The translations under genes were made by a program, and so were the position numbers. From contig NZ_PPPT01000042.1 in assembly GCF_006483445.1 (NCBI RefSeq), positions 1 to 35,299 of the forward strand: a stretch of 35,299 nucleotides of DNA, written 5' to 3'. The notes below the pieces were generated by a model that had not been told where the DNA came from, did not search any database, and worked only from the letters and a program-made list of their open reading frames with translations. Shown here one piece after another: positions 1 to 7,084 of the stretch (the first letter of the stretch is position 1; each line of letters starts with the position of its first letter). This DNA comes from Bradyrhizobium guangdongense (GTDB lineage: Bacteria; Pseudomonadota; Alphaproteobacteria; Rhizobiales; Xanthobacteraceae).

Positions 1-65
1 CGGCCATCCACGACCTTCGTTCGGCACAAAGAACGTGGATGCCCGGGAGAAGCCCGGGCATGACG
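1..65. repeat. Palindromic intergenic repeat, family B (cut by window start)
   Basis: Inverted arms ATCCACG (6-12) and CGTGGAT (34-40) are followed by a second palindrome built on CCCGGG (about 41-64). The same units, CCATCCACG, CGTGGAT and AAGCCCGG..CATGACG, recur at 21961-22050, so this is one copy of a dispersed element. Its left part lies outside the window. Confidence 0.7.
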
Positions 66-90
66 ACCTCTTGGGCCGAGATTCGAGGCC

Positions 91-477
91 TCAGTTCGCG
101 GCCATGAAGATGGAGAGGCCGAAGCCGGTGAGATGGTGCAGCGCCTGGTCGACGCCGATCACGGTCCAGAACCAGGGGTGCTCCTGGTTGACGCCGAGAT
201 TGGCCGACACCAGCCCCTTGGCGCGGTCGACCGTGATGTGGATGGCGAAGTCGATGAAGGCCACGAACCAGAACTTCGGCGCAAAGATCAGGATCAGCGG
301 CAGCGCAACTGCAAGGTGAATCAGGCAATGCGTCAGCAGCGGCAGTGCCCAGCCGTGCTTCTGGTCCTTGCCGTGGGCCATCCAGGAATTTTGCAGCACG
401 AAGTCGGCGATGATGTGCTTGAACGTGAGCAGCAACATCCAGCCAATGAGCGCGTCGACCGGAACCGCCGATGACAT
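91..477 (-). CDS. DUF3307 family membrane protein
   Basis: A 128-residue, mostly hydrophobic protein with three to four predicted membrane helices (about 7-25, 44-75 and 100-125). Conserved polar residues lie in or beside the helices: HIIADFVLQ near residues 20-29, H-x-T-V-D-R-A-K near 80-88, and D-Q-A-L-H-H-L near the C terminus. This pattern fits the DUF3307 family, whose role is unknown. I chose the ATG at 477. An in-frame TTG at 492 would add five residues, and neither start has a clear ribosome binding site. The gene stands alone, with a repeat just beyond its 3' end. The family assignment is from memory of its motifs. Confidence 0.75.
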   Translation of the reverse strand: MSSAVPVDALIGWMLLLTFKHIIADFVLQNSWMAHGKDQKHGWALPLLTHCLIHLAVALPLILIFAPKFWFVAFIDFAIHITVDRAKGLVSANLGVNQEHPWFWTVIGVDQALHHLTGFGLSIFMAAN

Positions 478-683
478 GGGTGGAAACGACAAAGCTGGAC
501 GCCCTCATGACGTGGAAACGGAAATTATGGAGCGTTCAGCGCAGCTTCTTGTTGGGCCCGGTTGGGATCACCGAGGTTGGGGTTTTATGACATTTCCCGC
601 GCCGGATTGCATCCGGGGGAACCGGAAAATCGCACAGTGTGGCCGAACGGCGATAGGGGTTAAGGTTACCTCCGGCTCGAAAT

Positions 684-711
684 TTGCTTTCTGGCGCCGG
701 ACGGCTATCAT
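684..711 (+). promoter_or_regulatory. Possible promoter in the 493-826 gap
   Basis: TTGCTT (684-689) and TATCAT (706-711) with a 16-base spacer resemble a sigma-70 promoter pointing at the gene starting at 827. The rest of the 334-base gap holds no gene or strong repeat that I can see. This is a weak match in GC-rich DNA. Confidence 0.25.
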
Positions 712-826
712 CCCCAAGTCGAGACTAGCGCGTTCATTTTTCAGGCGTTTACGATTTTTTCGGGCGCCCGCACGGACACTTCGCCGATGCCGCCGCCCGG
801 CAACCGGATAAGGCCGGAGTGCTGCC

Positions 827-2296
827 ATGAGTGCTGAAGGCCCCATGCCCGCCAACGACCAGCCCCCGTCGCGGCCCAAGGTGATCAAGACCAACCAGCA
901 GCAGGTCTTGCTGTACGTCGTGGCAACCCTGATCCTGTCGCTCATCACCGTCTGGGGCGGCCGGACCCTGCTGCGGAATTCGGAGACGCTGACCTTTGCG
1001 GTCGGCGATCCCGGCAGCGACCAGGCCCGCTTTGCGGCCAAGCTCGCCGATGTCCTGAAGAACAACACCTCGCGCTTCCGGCTGAAGATCGTCAACAATC
1101 CGGACAATGCCAAGGCTCTTGCCCAATTCGACCGCAAGCAGGCCGACCTCGCCATCGCCAGGACCGACAACAAGGTGCCGTCGCGCGCAAGGACCCTGGC
1201 GATCCTGGAGCACGACCTCGTGCTGCTGCTCGGCCCCGGCAACAAGAAGATCAAGTCGCTTGCCGAGCTGAAGAAGAAGAAGGTCGCCGTCATCGCCGAG
1301 AACGACTCGTCGCTTGCCTTCGTGCGCGCGCTGCTGGACGCCCCCGAGGGCTCGGAGGCCGCGGCTAAGATCCAGATGGCGCCGCAGGGCATCCCGCTCG
1401 ACAAGCTGTTCTCGCCCGGCGGCAACGGCGCCGTCATCGCCATCGTCCATGCCTCGAAGGCGGTGCGGGACAAGGGCTATGAGCAGGTCGCCAAGCGCGG
1501 CGGCTTCACGCTGAACGCCATCGACGAATCCAAGGCGCTGGCGCGAAAAATCCCCGGCATCTTCGACGAGACGCTGACCGCCGGCACGCTGTCGGCCTCG
1601 CCGGAAATTCCCGACGACGATCTCGAAACCATCGGGCTGGAATGGCTGCTGATCACGCAATCGAAGATGTCGCTGACCTCGGCCGGCGAGCTCGCCCGCA
1701 TCATCTATGAGAACAAGTCCGAGCTGGGCCTCGAGAACGGCTTTGCGACGCGGATCGAGCCGGCCTCCGTCGAGAAGGACGCCTTCGTGATGGCGCACCA
1801 GGGCGCCGCCGACTACATCAACGACGACACCAAGTCGTTCATGGATAAGTACAGCGACATGATGTATCTGGGCGGCGGCGCGCTCGGCGTCATCGGCTCG
1901 ATCTTCGCCACGATCTACGCCAAGATCACACGCGTCGCCCCTGAAAGAGCCGGCCAGCTCTCCACCGCCATCCTCGACATCGGCGAACGCATCGAGCATG
2001 CGCATTCGCTGGACGAGCTCGAATGCCTGCAGGAGGAGCTCGAAGGCATCCTGCGCGGCGCCATCGTGGGACTGCGAGACGGCTCGATAAGTACCGACGG
2101 CCTCGATACGTTCAAGCTCGGCTACGAGTTCGTCCGCGACGAGATCGGCATGCGCCGCGACTATCTCAAGCGCCACGCGAGCGACAAGCGACAGGCCGAA
2201 GCGGAGGCCGATAAACGTCAGGCCGAAGCCGACAAGGCAGCCCTGCCCAATGACGACACCAATGTCGTGGTGGTGAAGACCGCGCACAGCGCCTGA
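827..2296 (+). CDS. TAXI-type solute-binding protein, membrane anchored
   Basis: This 489-residue protein resembles TAXI-family receptors of TRAP transporters, which bind small organic acids. An N-terminal cytoplasmic tail is followed by a membrane helix (about 27-44) and a periplasmic binding domain (about 50-340) with the typical TFAVGDPGSD opening. A second helix (about 347-365) leads to a cytoplasmic tail with an EECLQEELEGIL-type helical stretch and a charged direct repeat DKRQAEA/DKRQAEAD (about 456-473). Classic TAXI receptors are free periplasmic proteins and end with the binding domain. This one is tethered at both ends, and no TRAP permease gene lies nearby. It may sense rather than transport; that is inference. 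GGAG upstream of the ATG supports the start. Confidence 0.75.
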   Translation: MSAEGPMPANDQPPSRPKVIKTNQQQVLLYVVATLILSLITVWGGRTLLRNSETLTFAVGDPGSDQARFAAKLADVLKNNTSRFRLKIVNNPDNAKALAQFDRKQADLAIARTDNKVPSRARTLAILEHDLVLLLGPGNKKIKSLAELKKKKVAVIAENDSSLAFVRALLDAPEGSEAAAKIQMAPQGIPLDKLFSPGGNGAVIAIVHASKAVRDKGYEQVAKRGGFTLNAIDESKALARKIPGIFDETLTAGTLSASPEIPDDDLETIGLEWLLITQSKMSLTSAGELARIIYENKSELGLENGFATRIEPASVEKDAFVMAHQGAADYINDDTKSFMDKYSDMMYLGGGALGVIGSIFATIYAKITRVAPERAGQLSTAILDIGERIEHAHSLDELECLQEELEGILRGAIVGLRDGSISTDGLDTFKLGYEFVRDEIGMRRDYLKRHASDKRQAEAEADKRQAEADKAALPNDDTNVVVVKTAHSA

Positions 2297-2407
2297 GCCG
2301 CGGCGCGCCCTGCTCCTTACCCTAAGTCCGTGCCCAAAGGGCACCGGCCGCCGGCGGAACCGGATGAACGCGCGATCGTTGTCTCCGGTTCAACCGGAGA
2401 TCGCACC

Positions 2408-2626
2408 ATGCGGACACTCCTCGTGCTGATCCTGCTGGCCATGCTGAGCGCGGCCGGCTACTTCGCCTATTCCGCCATGGCGGTCGACGGCGATCCGATT
2501 CCGACCGAAGGCTACATTGCCCTCACCCTCGGCGCGGCCTTCTCGGTGGCCGTCGGCGTCGGACTGATGACGCTGCTGTTCGTCAGCAGCCGCCGCGGCT
2601 ACGACGAGCCCCCGCATTACGAATAG
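2408..2626 (+). CDS. Small two-helix membrane protein, unknown function
   Basis: A 72-residue protein with two hydrophobic helices (about 3-25 and 36-60) and a short polar C-terminal tail ending in DEPPHYE. I recognise no family. I chose the ATG at 2408 because GGAG lies 8 bases upstream; the in-frame ATG-like start at 2330 would add 26 residues of polar, low-complexity sequence. It follows the TAXI-type gene by 111 bases in the same direction and may be cotranscribed with it. The 124 bases after it contain only GC-rich small palindromes. Confidence 0.65.
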   Translation: MRTLLVLILLAMLSAAGYFAYSAMAVDGDPIPTEGYIALTLGAAFSVAVGVGLMTLLFVSSRRGYDEPPHYE

Positions 2627-2750
2627 CGGCCGACACTGCACCTGCGAGAAACGACCGGTCGTTGACGGGCCCTGCCGGCCCGGGCAGTTTGGGGGATAAG
2701 TCCCAGCCGGGACAAAGCCATTTACCCAAGCACCGGGCCACCCTCGCCGC

Positions 2751-3860
2751 ATGTCGAAACCGCTGATCCCCGTTCTGGCGCAGTTCGTGGCCGCCACGGC
2801 CGGCCGCAACATGACCCGGGCGGCCTATGTGGCTGTCACGGCCGGCGTCGTGACCATGGTGCTGCTGACGGTCAATCCGGCCTATGAGGCGGCGCACCAT
2901 TGGGTCGACGCCGTGCTGTGGGCGTGCCTCGCCTATTTCGTGTTCGAATGGGTGGTGCGGCTGCGCCATATGGCGGGGCAGCAACGCCTGCCGCTCTATC
3001 TGAGCTCGAGCGCCGGCATCGTCGATGCGATCGGCGCGCTGGCCATTCCCCTCGCCCTCCTGGTGGGGGTCGAGCCCAAAACGGCGTGGCTGCTGAGCGT
3101 GCTCTGGGTGCTGAAGGTGGTGCCGGGCATTCCCGGCCTGCGGCAGCTCCGCCGCGTGCTGGTGCTGGAATCCGGCCCGCTGCTCAGCGTGCTCGTGATC
3201 TTCCTGATGGTGGTGCTGCTCGCCTCCGTCGCCGAATATTTCCTCGAACACGAGGTGCAGCCGCAGACCTTTGGCAGCGTGCCGTCCGCGCTGTGGTGGG
3301 CGGTGGTGACGCTGACCACGACCGGCTATGGCGACGTCGTTCCGGTGACGCCGCTCGGGCGCCTGATCGCTGGCCTCGTGATGATCTCCGGCCTCGGCGT
3401 GTTCGGGCTCTGGACCGGTATTCTGGCGACCGGCTTTGCCGCCGAAACGCGGCGCGACAATTTTCTCAAGACCTGGGAGACCGTCAGCAACGTGCCGTTC
3501 TTCGCAGCGCTTGGACCCGCGGCGATCGCCGACGTCACCCACATGCTGCGCACGATGGACCTGCCCGCGCGCACCATGATCATCCGCAAGGGCCAGCAGG
3601 GCGACTGCATGTATTTCATCGCCTCGGGCGAGGTCGCGGTCGATCTGCCCGGCAAGAAGGTGCAGCTCGGTGAGGGCGCCTTCTTCGGCGAGATGGCGTT
3701 GCTCGGCAACAATGTCCGCGGCGCGAACGTCACGACCACGAAAGTGTCGCGGCTGCTGGTGCTCGACCTCGTCGATTTCCGCGTGCTGATGGCGCGGCAT
3801 CCGGATCTTGCCGAGACCATCGATGCCGAGGCCAAGCGGCGCACGCTGGAAAACAAATAG
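2751..3860 (+). CDS. Cyclic-nucleotide-gated K+ channel, MloK1-like
   Basis: A 369-residue channel close in length and layout to MloK1 of Mesorhizobium loti (about 355 residues). It has six membrane segments in the first 230 residues, with a pore helix and the potassium selectivity filter TTTGYGD (GYGD at 192-195). A C-terminal cyclic-nucleotide-binding domain follows (about 250-360). Its phosphate-binding cassette has FFGEMALL at 311-318 and the conserved Arg at 323 that holds the cyclic phosphate. The S4 region (GIPGLRQLRRVLVLE) has few regularly spaced charges, so gating is probably by ligand rather than by voltage, as in MloK1. No clear ribosome binding site precedes the ATG. A crotonase gene follows 27 bases later, probably on the same transcript, for no obvious reason. 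Confidence 0.9.
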   Translation: MSKPLIPVLAQFVAATAGRNMTRAAYVAVTAGVVTMVLLTVNPAYEAAHHWVDAVLWACLAYFVFEWVVRLRHMAGQQRLPLYLSSSAGIVDAIGALAIPLALLVGVEPKTAWLLSVLWVLKVVPGIPGLRQLRRVLVLESGPLLSVLVIFLMVVLLASVAEYFLEHEVQPQTFGSVPSALWWAVVTLTTTGYGDVVPVTPLGRLIAGLVMISGLGVFGLWTGILATGFAAETRRDNFLKTWETVSNVPFFAALGPAAIADVTHMLRTMDLPARTMIIRKGQQGDCMYFIASGEVAVDLPGKKVQLGEGAFFGEMALLGNNVRGANVTTTKVSRLLVLDLVDFRVLMARHPDLAETIDAEAKRRTLENK

Positions 3861-3887
3861 CCGAAAGAAAAAGAAACGGAGACGACC

Positions 3888-4673
3888 ATGTCCGACGCGG
3901 CCGAGACCGCCAGCGCCCCTGTCCTCAGCATTGACGGTGCGCGCGCCACCATCCGCCTCAACCGTCCCCGGCATCTCAACCGGCTTCAGGCCGAGGATCT
4001 CGGCGGGCTGATAAAGCTGTTCGACCGGATCGAGGCCGATCCCGCGATCCGCGTACTGGTGCTGACCGGCACGGGCCGCGCCTTCTCGGCAGGCTACGAT
4101 CTCAACTCGGTCGCCGAGCGCGCGGTCAGCGCCAACGAGCAGCAGAGCGCGGGCTCGGCCTTCGAGGTCGTCGTCAATCGCCTGGAGGATCTCGGCGTGC
4201 CGACGATCTGCCGGCTCAATGGCGGCGTCTATGGCGGCTCGACCGATCTCGCGCTCGCCTGCGACTTCCGCATCGGCGTCGACACATCAGAGATGTTCAT
4301 GCCGGCGGCGCGGCTCGGGCTGCATTACTACACGAGCGGCATCAAGCGCTACGTGACGCGGCTCGGCGTCGACAACGCCAAAAAGCTGTTTCTGACCGCG
4401 CAAAAAATCAGCGCGCCGGAAATGCTGCGCATCGGCTACCTCACCGCCATGGTTGCCGAGGAGCTTCTGGACGAGGAAGTCGACAGGCTGGCGACCGTGC
4501 TCGCCGGCAATGCGCCGCTGGCAATGCGCGGCATGAAGCGCGCCATCAACGAATTCGCCCGCGGCGAGCTCGATGAGGCGGCCGCCGACCAGCGCCACCG
4601 CGAAAGCATGCGCGGCGACGAGATCAAGGAAGGCATCAAGGCGTTTGCGGAGAAGCGGGCGCCGAAGTTTTGA
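3888..4673 (+). CDS. Crotonase-fold protein (enoyl-CoA hydratase/isomerase family)
   Basis: A 261-residue crotonase-superfamily protein. The oxyanion-hole segments are present: FSAGYDL near residues 65-71 and NGGVYGGSTDLALACD near 111-126. Aligning on the CD of that second segment with rat mitochondrial enoyl-CoA hydratase, the first catalytic Glu (144) corresponds to Asp120 and the second (164, in the PE motif) to Ala140. It is therefore unlikely to be an ordinary hydratase; an isomerase, hydrolase or other CoA-thioester activity is more plausible. ACGGAG upstream supports the ATG start. It lies 27 bases after the K+ channel gene on the same strand. Confidence 0.85.
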   Translation: MSDAAETASAPVLSIDGARATIRLNRPRHLNRLQAEDLGGLIKLFDRIEADPAIRVLVLTGTGRAFSAGYDLNSVAERAVSANEQQSAGSAFEVVVNRLEDLGVPTICRLNGGVYGGSTDLALACDFRIGVDTSEMFMPAARLGLHYYTSGIKRYVTRLGVDNAKKLFLTAQKISAPEMLRIGYLTAMVAEELLDEEVDRLATVLAGNAPLAMRGMKRAINEFARGELDEAAADQRHRESMRGDEIKEGIKAFAEKRAPKF

Positions 4674-4720
4674 GGGGGGCGGTTCGTGTGAGGAGCGCAA
4701 GCACGTTCCACACTCTCGGT

Positions 4721-4882
4721 GTCGTCCTGGCCTAGTGCGCAATTGCGCACGGGGGCCAGGACCCATAACCCCAGGGAGAGGTTGTAGCGCGAAGCTGGTA
4801 ACCACGAGTCTTCGCCAAACGTCTCCCTGTGGTTATGGATCCCGGATCGGCGCGCGCTTGTTGCGCGCTTGTCCGGGACGAC
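4721..4882. repeat. Palindromic intergenic repeat, family D
   Basis: Outer arms GTCGTCCTGG and CCGGGACGAC bound the element. Inside are TGCGCAATTGCGCA and the paired units CCCATAACC and GGTTATGGATCCCGG. Related copies lie at 20088-20231 and 25865-26000. The remaining 4883-5089 has no convincing gene. A minus-strand reading frame ending at 4898 is open but unsupported. Confidence 0.7.
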
Positions 4883-5089
4883 GAGTGGAGATTAACGCTA
4901 CGGCGTCAGCACGAACTCGCCCGTCGGTCCGCGCCATGGCGCGAAAAGCCTGACGGCGCGCAACATGCGCGTTCCCACGAAACACTCCAGAAACACGATT
5001 CCTGACCACGCGCGTGAACGCATCGCGCCGTCGTGCCGACGGAGAAGCAGGGACGCAACAACGGCCTCGTGCCACACTGGAGAATGACA

Positions 5090-5329
5090 ATGTTTCGTAA
5101 GCTTGCCCTTGGTCTGATCGCTGCCGGTTCGCTCGGCGCCGCCGCTCTTGCCCCCAGCGCGGCCTCCGCGCATGGCATCGGTTTCCATCATCACTGGAGC
5201 CCCTACTGGGGCGTTGGCGGCCTGTACATCAACACCGGCGTCAGCAACTGCTACCAGGAGCGCCTGGTCCAGACCCGTCACGGCCTGCGCGTTCGCCTCG
5301 TGAACGTCTGCGGTTACACTGCATTCTGA
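5090..5329 (+). CDS. Small secreted two-cysteine protein, unknown function
   Basis: A 79-residue protein with a good Sec signal peptide: MFRKL, a hydrophobic core, then ASA before the likely cleavage at about residue 26. The mature part of about 53 residues starts with a His/Trp/Tyr/Gly-rich stretch (HGIGFHHHWSPYWG) and ends with a basic segment between two cysteines, CYQERLVQTRHG..VNVCGY, which could form one disulfide in the periplasm. I chose the ATG at 5090 because GGAG lies 7 bases upstream; the ATG at 5084 would be too close. A strong terminator follows, so this is a single-gene unit. The His-rich stretch hints at metal binding, but no function is known to me. Confidence 0.8.
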   Translation: MFRKLALGLIAAGSLGAAALAPSAASAHGIGFHHHWSPYWGVGGLYINTGVSNCYQERLVQTRHGLRVRLVNVCGYTAF

Positions 5330-5351
5330 TCCAACGAATCTTGCAAAGAAG

Positions 5352-5378
5352 CCCCGGCCGCATGGCGGCCGGGGTTTT
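5352..5378 (+). terminator. Rho-independent terminator of the small secreted protein gene
   Basis: A perfect 10-base GC stem (CCCCGGCCGC at 5352-5361 with GCGGCCGGGG at 5365-5374) has a 3-base loop and is followed by TTTT. It lies 22 bases after the stop codon. Confidence 0.9.
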
Positions 5379-5444
5379 CGTCTCCGGCCCACCGATCGAG
5401 CGCTTTGCGCGCTCGATCTCGATGATGTCGCCAATCATGTTCCC

Positions 5445-6722
5445 CTATCCCGCGAGCCGACCGCCGTCTCCATTCGGTTCGGTTGACCGATCGACGAAGA
5501 GCGAATGCTGCGCGACGAATGCGTTGCGCTGGGACACCCAATTCTCGGCCCGCGCGAGCTTCAGCGACGGTGCGAAGAAATACCCTTGAGCGATATCGCA
5601 TCCGGCGTGCCGGACCCTGGCCAGCGCCTCGGGACTGTCGACGCCCTCGGCGACCACCTTCATGTTGAAGGCACGCGCGAGCCCGACGGATGCGTCGATG
5701 ATCTTCATCATGTCGTCGTCGGTTTCGCAGCCCTTGACGAAGCACTGGTCGATCTTGAGTTCATTGAACGGCAGTCTCGCCAACGCGGCAAGCGACGAAT
5801 AGCCGGTGCCGAAGTCATCGATCGCAGCGCCGATGTTCTTGATGCGGAGCCGCACCAGGATGTCGATGGCCCGATCGACATCCGCCATCGCGGTCGTCTC
5901 GGTCATCTCCACGATCAGAGCATGCGCCGGGACCTGCTCACGGCGCAGAATGTCTTCGATGCGTTCGGGCAGCGCCAGATCCGACATCAGTGCTGCCGAG
6001 ACATTGACCGCGATCGTGAAGCCTGGATTTCGCTCGATCAGTTTCCGTCCCTGGGCGATCGCAGACGACAGAATGCAGTCGGTCATGGCAGGCATCAGAC
6101 CGCACTGCTCCGCCATCGGGATGAACACGGCCGGCGACACGATGCCGAGGTCGCGAGCACACCAGCGCGCCAGGGCTTCCGCGCCCACCACCCGTCCACT
6201 TACGATGTCGACCTTGGGTTGGAATTCCACGCAAAGTTCACCACGGGCTATAGCGGTAGCGATGCGTTCGGGCGTGATGTTGGCCGACGTCTGGTCGGTC
6301 GCGGCGACGGCCGCGGCAGACCGGCGCGATTGAAGGGCGTCCCTCAACTGATCCAGATCGAGCGGCTTGGTCAGACCGGCCGCGACCGACAATCGCAATC
6401 CGTTCGCAAACCGCTTGGTCGAGTTCAGGATGCGGTCGTCACATCCGCTGATGATCACGATCGACATCGCGTGGAGCCCGCGATCCGCAACGATTCGCAA
6501 CAATTCGACGCCGTCATGCTCGCCGAGAGACAAATCGAGCGTCATGACGTCGAAGGCGCCGCGCTGCAGCAAGCCGGCTGCGACCTCGAACGACGAGGCG
6601 GTCACGGTGTCGTAGCCAAGTTTCGCGCCAATCTTGCCGATGATACTTCGCTGGACGAGGTCGTCATCGACGACCAGCAGCCGCCCCATCGATTCGGTCG
6701 TTTGCCGTGCAATTACTCTCAT
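5445..6722 (-). CDS. Receiver-EAL protein, probable c-di-GMP phosphodiesterase
   Basis: A 425-residue response regulator. The N-terminal receiver domain (about 13-130) has the acidic VVDDD pocket, the phosphoacceptor Asp63 (TLDLS) and Lys119 (TKP). The C-terminal EAL domain (about 150-405) keeps the catalytic set: EAL at 182-184, Asn240, Glu272 in VEMTE, DDFGTGYSS from 302, Lys323 in LKID, Glu359 in VAEG and Gln379 in QGYFF. It should hydrolyse cyclic-di-GMP in the cytoplasm, under control of phosphorylation. The ATG at 6722 shares bases with the Hpt stop codon (TGATG), which suggests coupled translation; a GTG one codon earlier is also possible. It is the output gene of the kinase-Hpt-EAL operon. 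Confidence 0.9.
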   Translation of the reverse strand: MRVIARQTTESMGRLLVVDDDLVQRSIIGKIGAKLGYDTVTASSFEVAAGLLQRGAFDVMTLDLSLGEHDGVELLRIVADRGLHAMSIVIISGCDDRILNSTKRFANGLRLSVAAGLTKPLDLDQLRDALQSRRSAAAVAATDQTSANITPERIATAIARGELCVEFQPKVDIVSGRVVGAEALARWCARDLGIVSPAVFIPMAEQCGLMPAMTDCILSSAIAQGRKLIERNPGFTIAVNVSAALMSDLALPERIEDILRREQVPAHALIVEMTETTAMADVDRAIDILVRLRIKNIGAAIDDFGTGYSSLAALARLPFNELKIDQCFVKGCETDDDMMKIIDASVGLARAFNMKVVAEGVDSPEALARVRHAGCDIAQGYFFAPSLKLARAENWVSQRNAFVAQHSLFVDRSTEPNGDGGRLAG

Positions 6723-7084
6723 CACGCAATCTCTAGGTTCGAGGGAAGCAGGACTGACCGCACATAATGCGAGGTCCTCTGAAATTCCTGACCGAGCAGA
6801 CCGGTCGCATGGCGCAACTGGTCTGACGCCACGACGGCGGCCCCCTGCTCCAGTTCCAACGCCAGCGCGGACAATCGGGCAAAGCCGAAGGTTGCCGCAG
6901 AGCTCTTGATCCCGTGCGCCTCCTGGCGGATCAGCGCCGCATTCGCCGCGTCAGCGAGCATCAGATCGACCTTCCGCTGGGTGTCCTCCACGAACGCCGT
7001 GAGGACCTCGGCCGTATCCTCCGCTCCGAGTTCAGAAACGAGTTGGCGAAGCACGCTCTTGTCGAATGCCGGTGCGTCGGTCAT
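6722..7084 (-). CDS. Histidine phosphotransfer (Hpt) protein
   Basis: A 120-residue helical protein with the Hpt signature [12 protein letters not shown]; His57 is the phosphorylated residue. It should carry phosphate from the receiver domain of the upstream hybrid kinase to the receiver of the downstream EAL protein. Its start overlaps the kinase stop by four bases (ATGA) and its stop overlaps the next start, so the three genes form one tightly coupled operon. Stand-alone Hpt proteins are usual partners of hybrid kinases. The domain call is secure; the partner pair is inferred from gene order. Confidence 0.92.
   Translation of the reverse strand: MTDAPAFDKSVLRQLVSELGAEDTAEVLTAFVEDTQRKVDLMLADAANAALIRQEAHGIKSSAATFGFARLSALALELEQGAAVVASDQLRHATGLLGQEFQRTSHYVRSVLLPSNLEIA

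Noticed and set aside
749..2344. A 531-codon open frame on the minus strand
   Set aside because: It is antisense to the TAXI-type gene, which has a ribosome binding site, membrane helices and family motifs.
4898..5030. A possible short minus-strand gene or gene remnant ending GPTGEFVLTP
   Set aside because: The frame is open and the last 40 residues look fairly protein-like, but there is no ribosome binding site, no recognised family, and the longer frame runs antisense through the secreted-protein gene. It could be a gene remnant; evidence is too thin to list.
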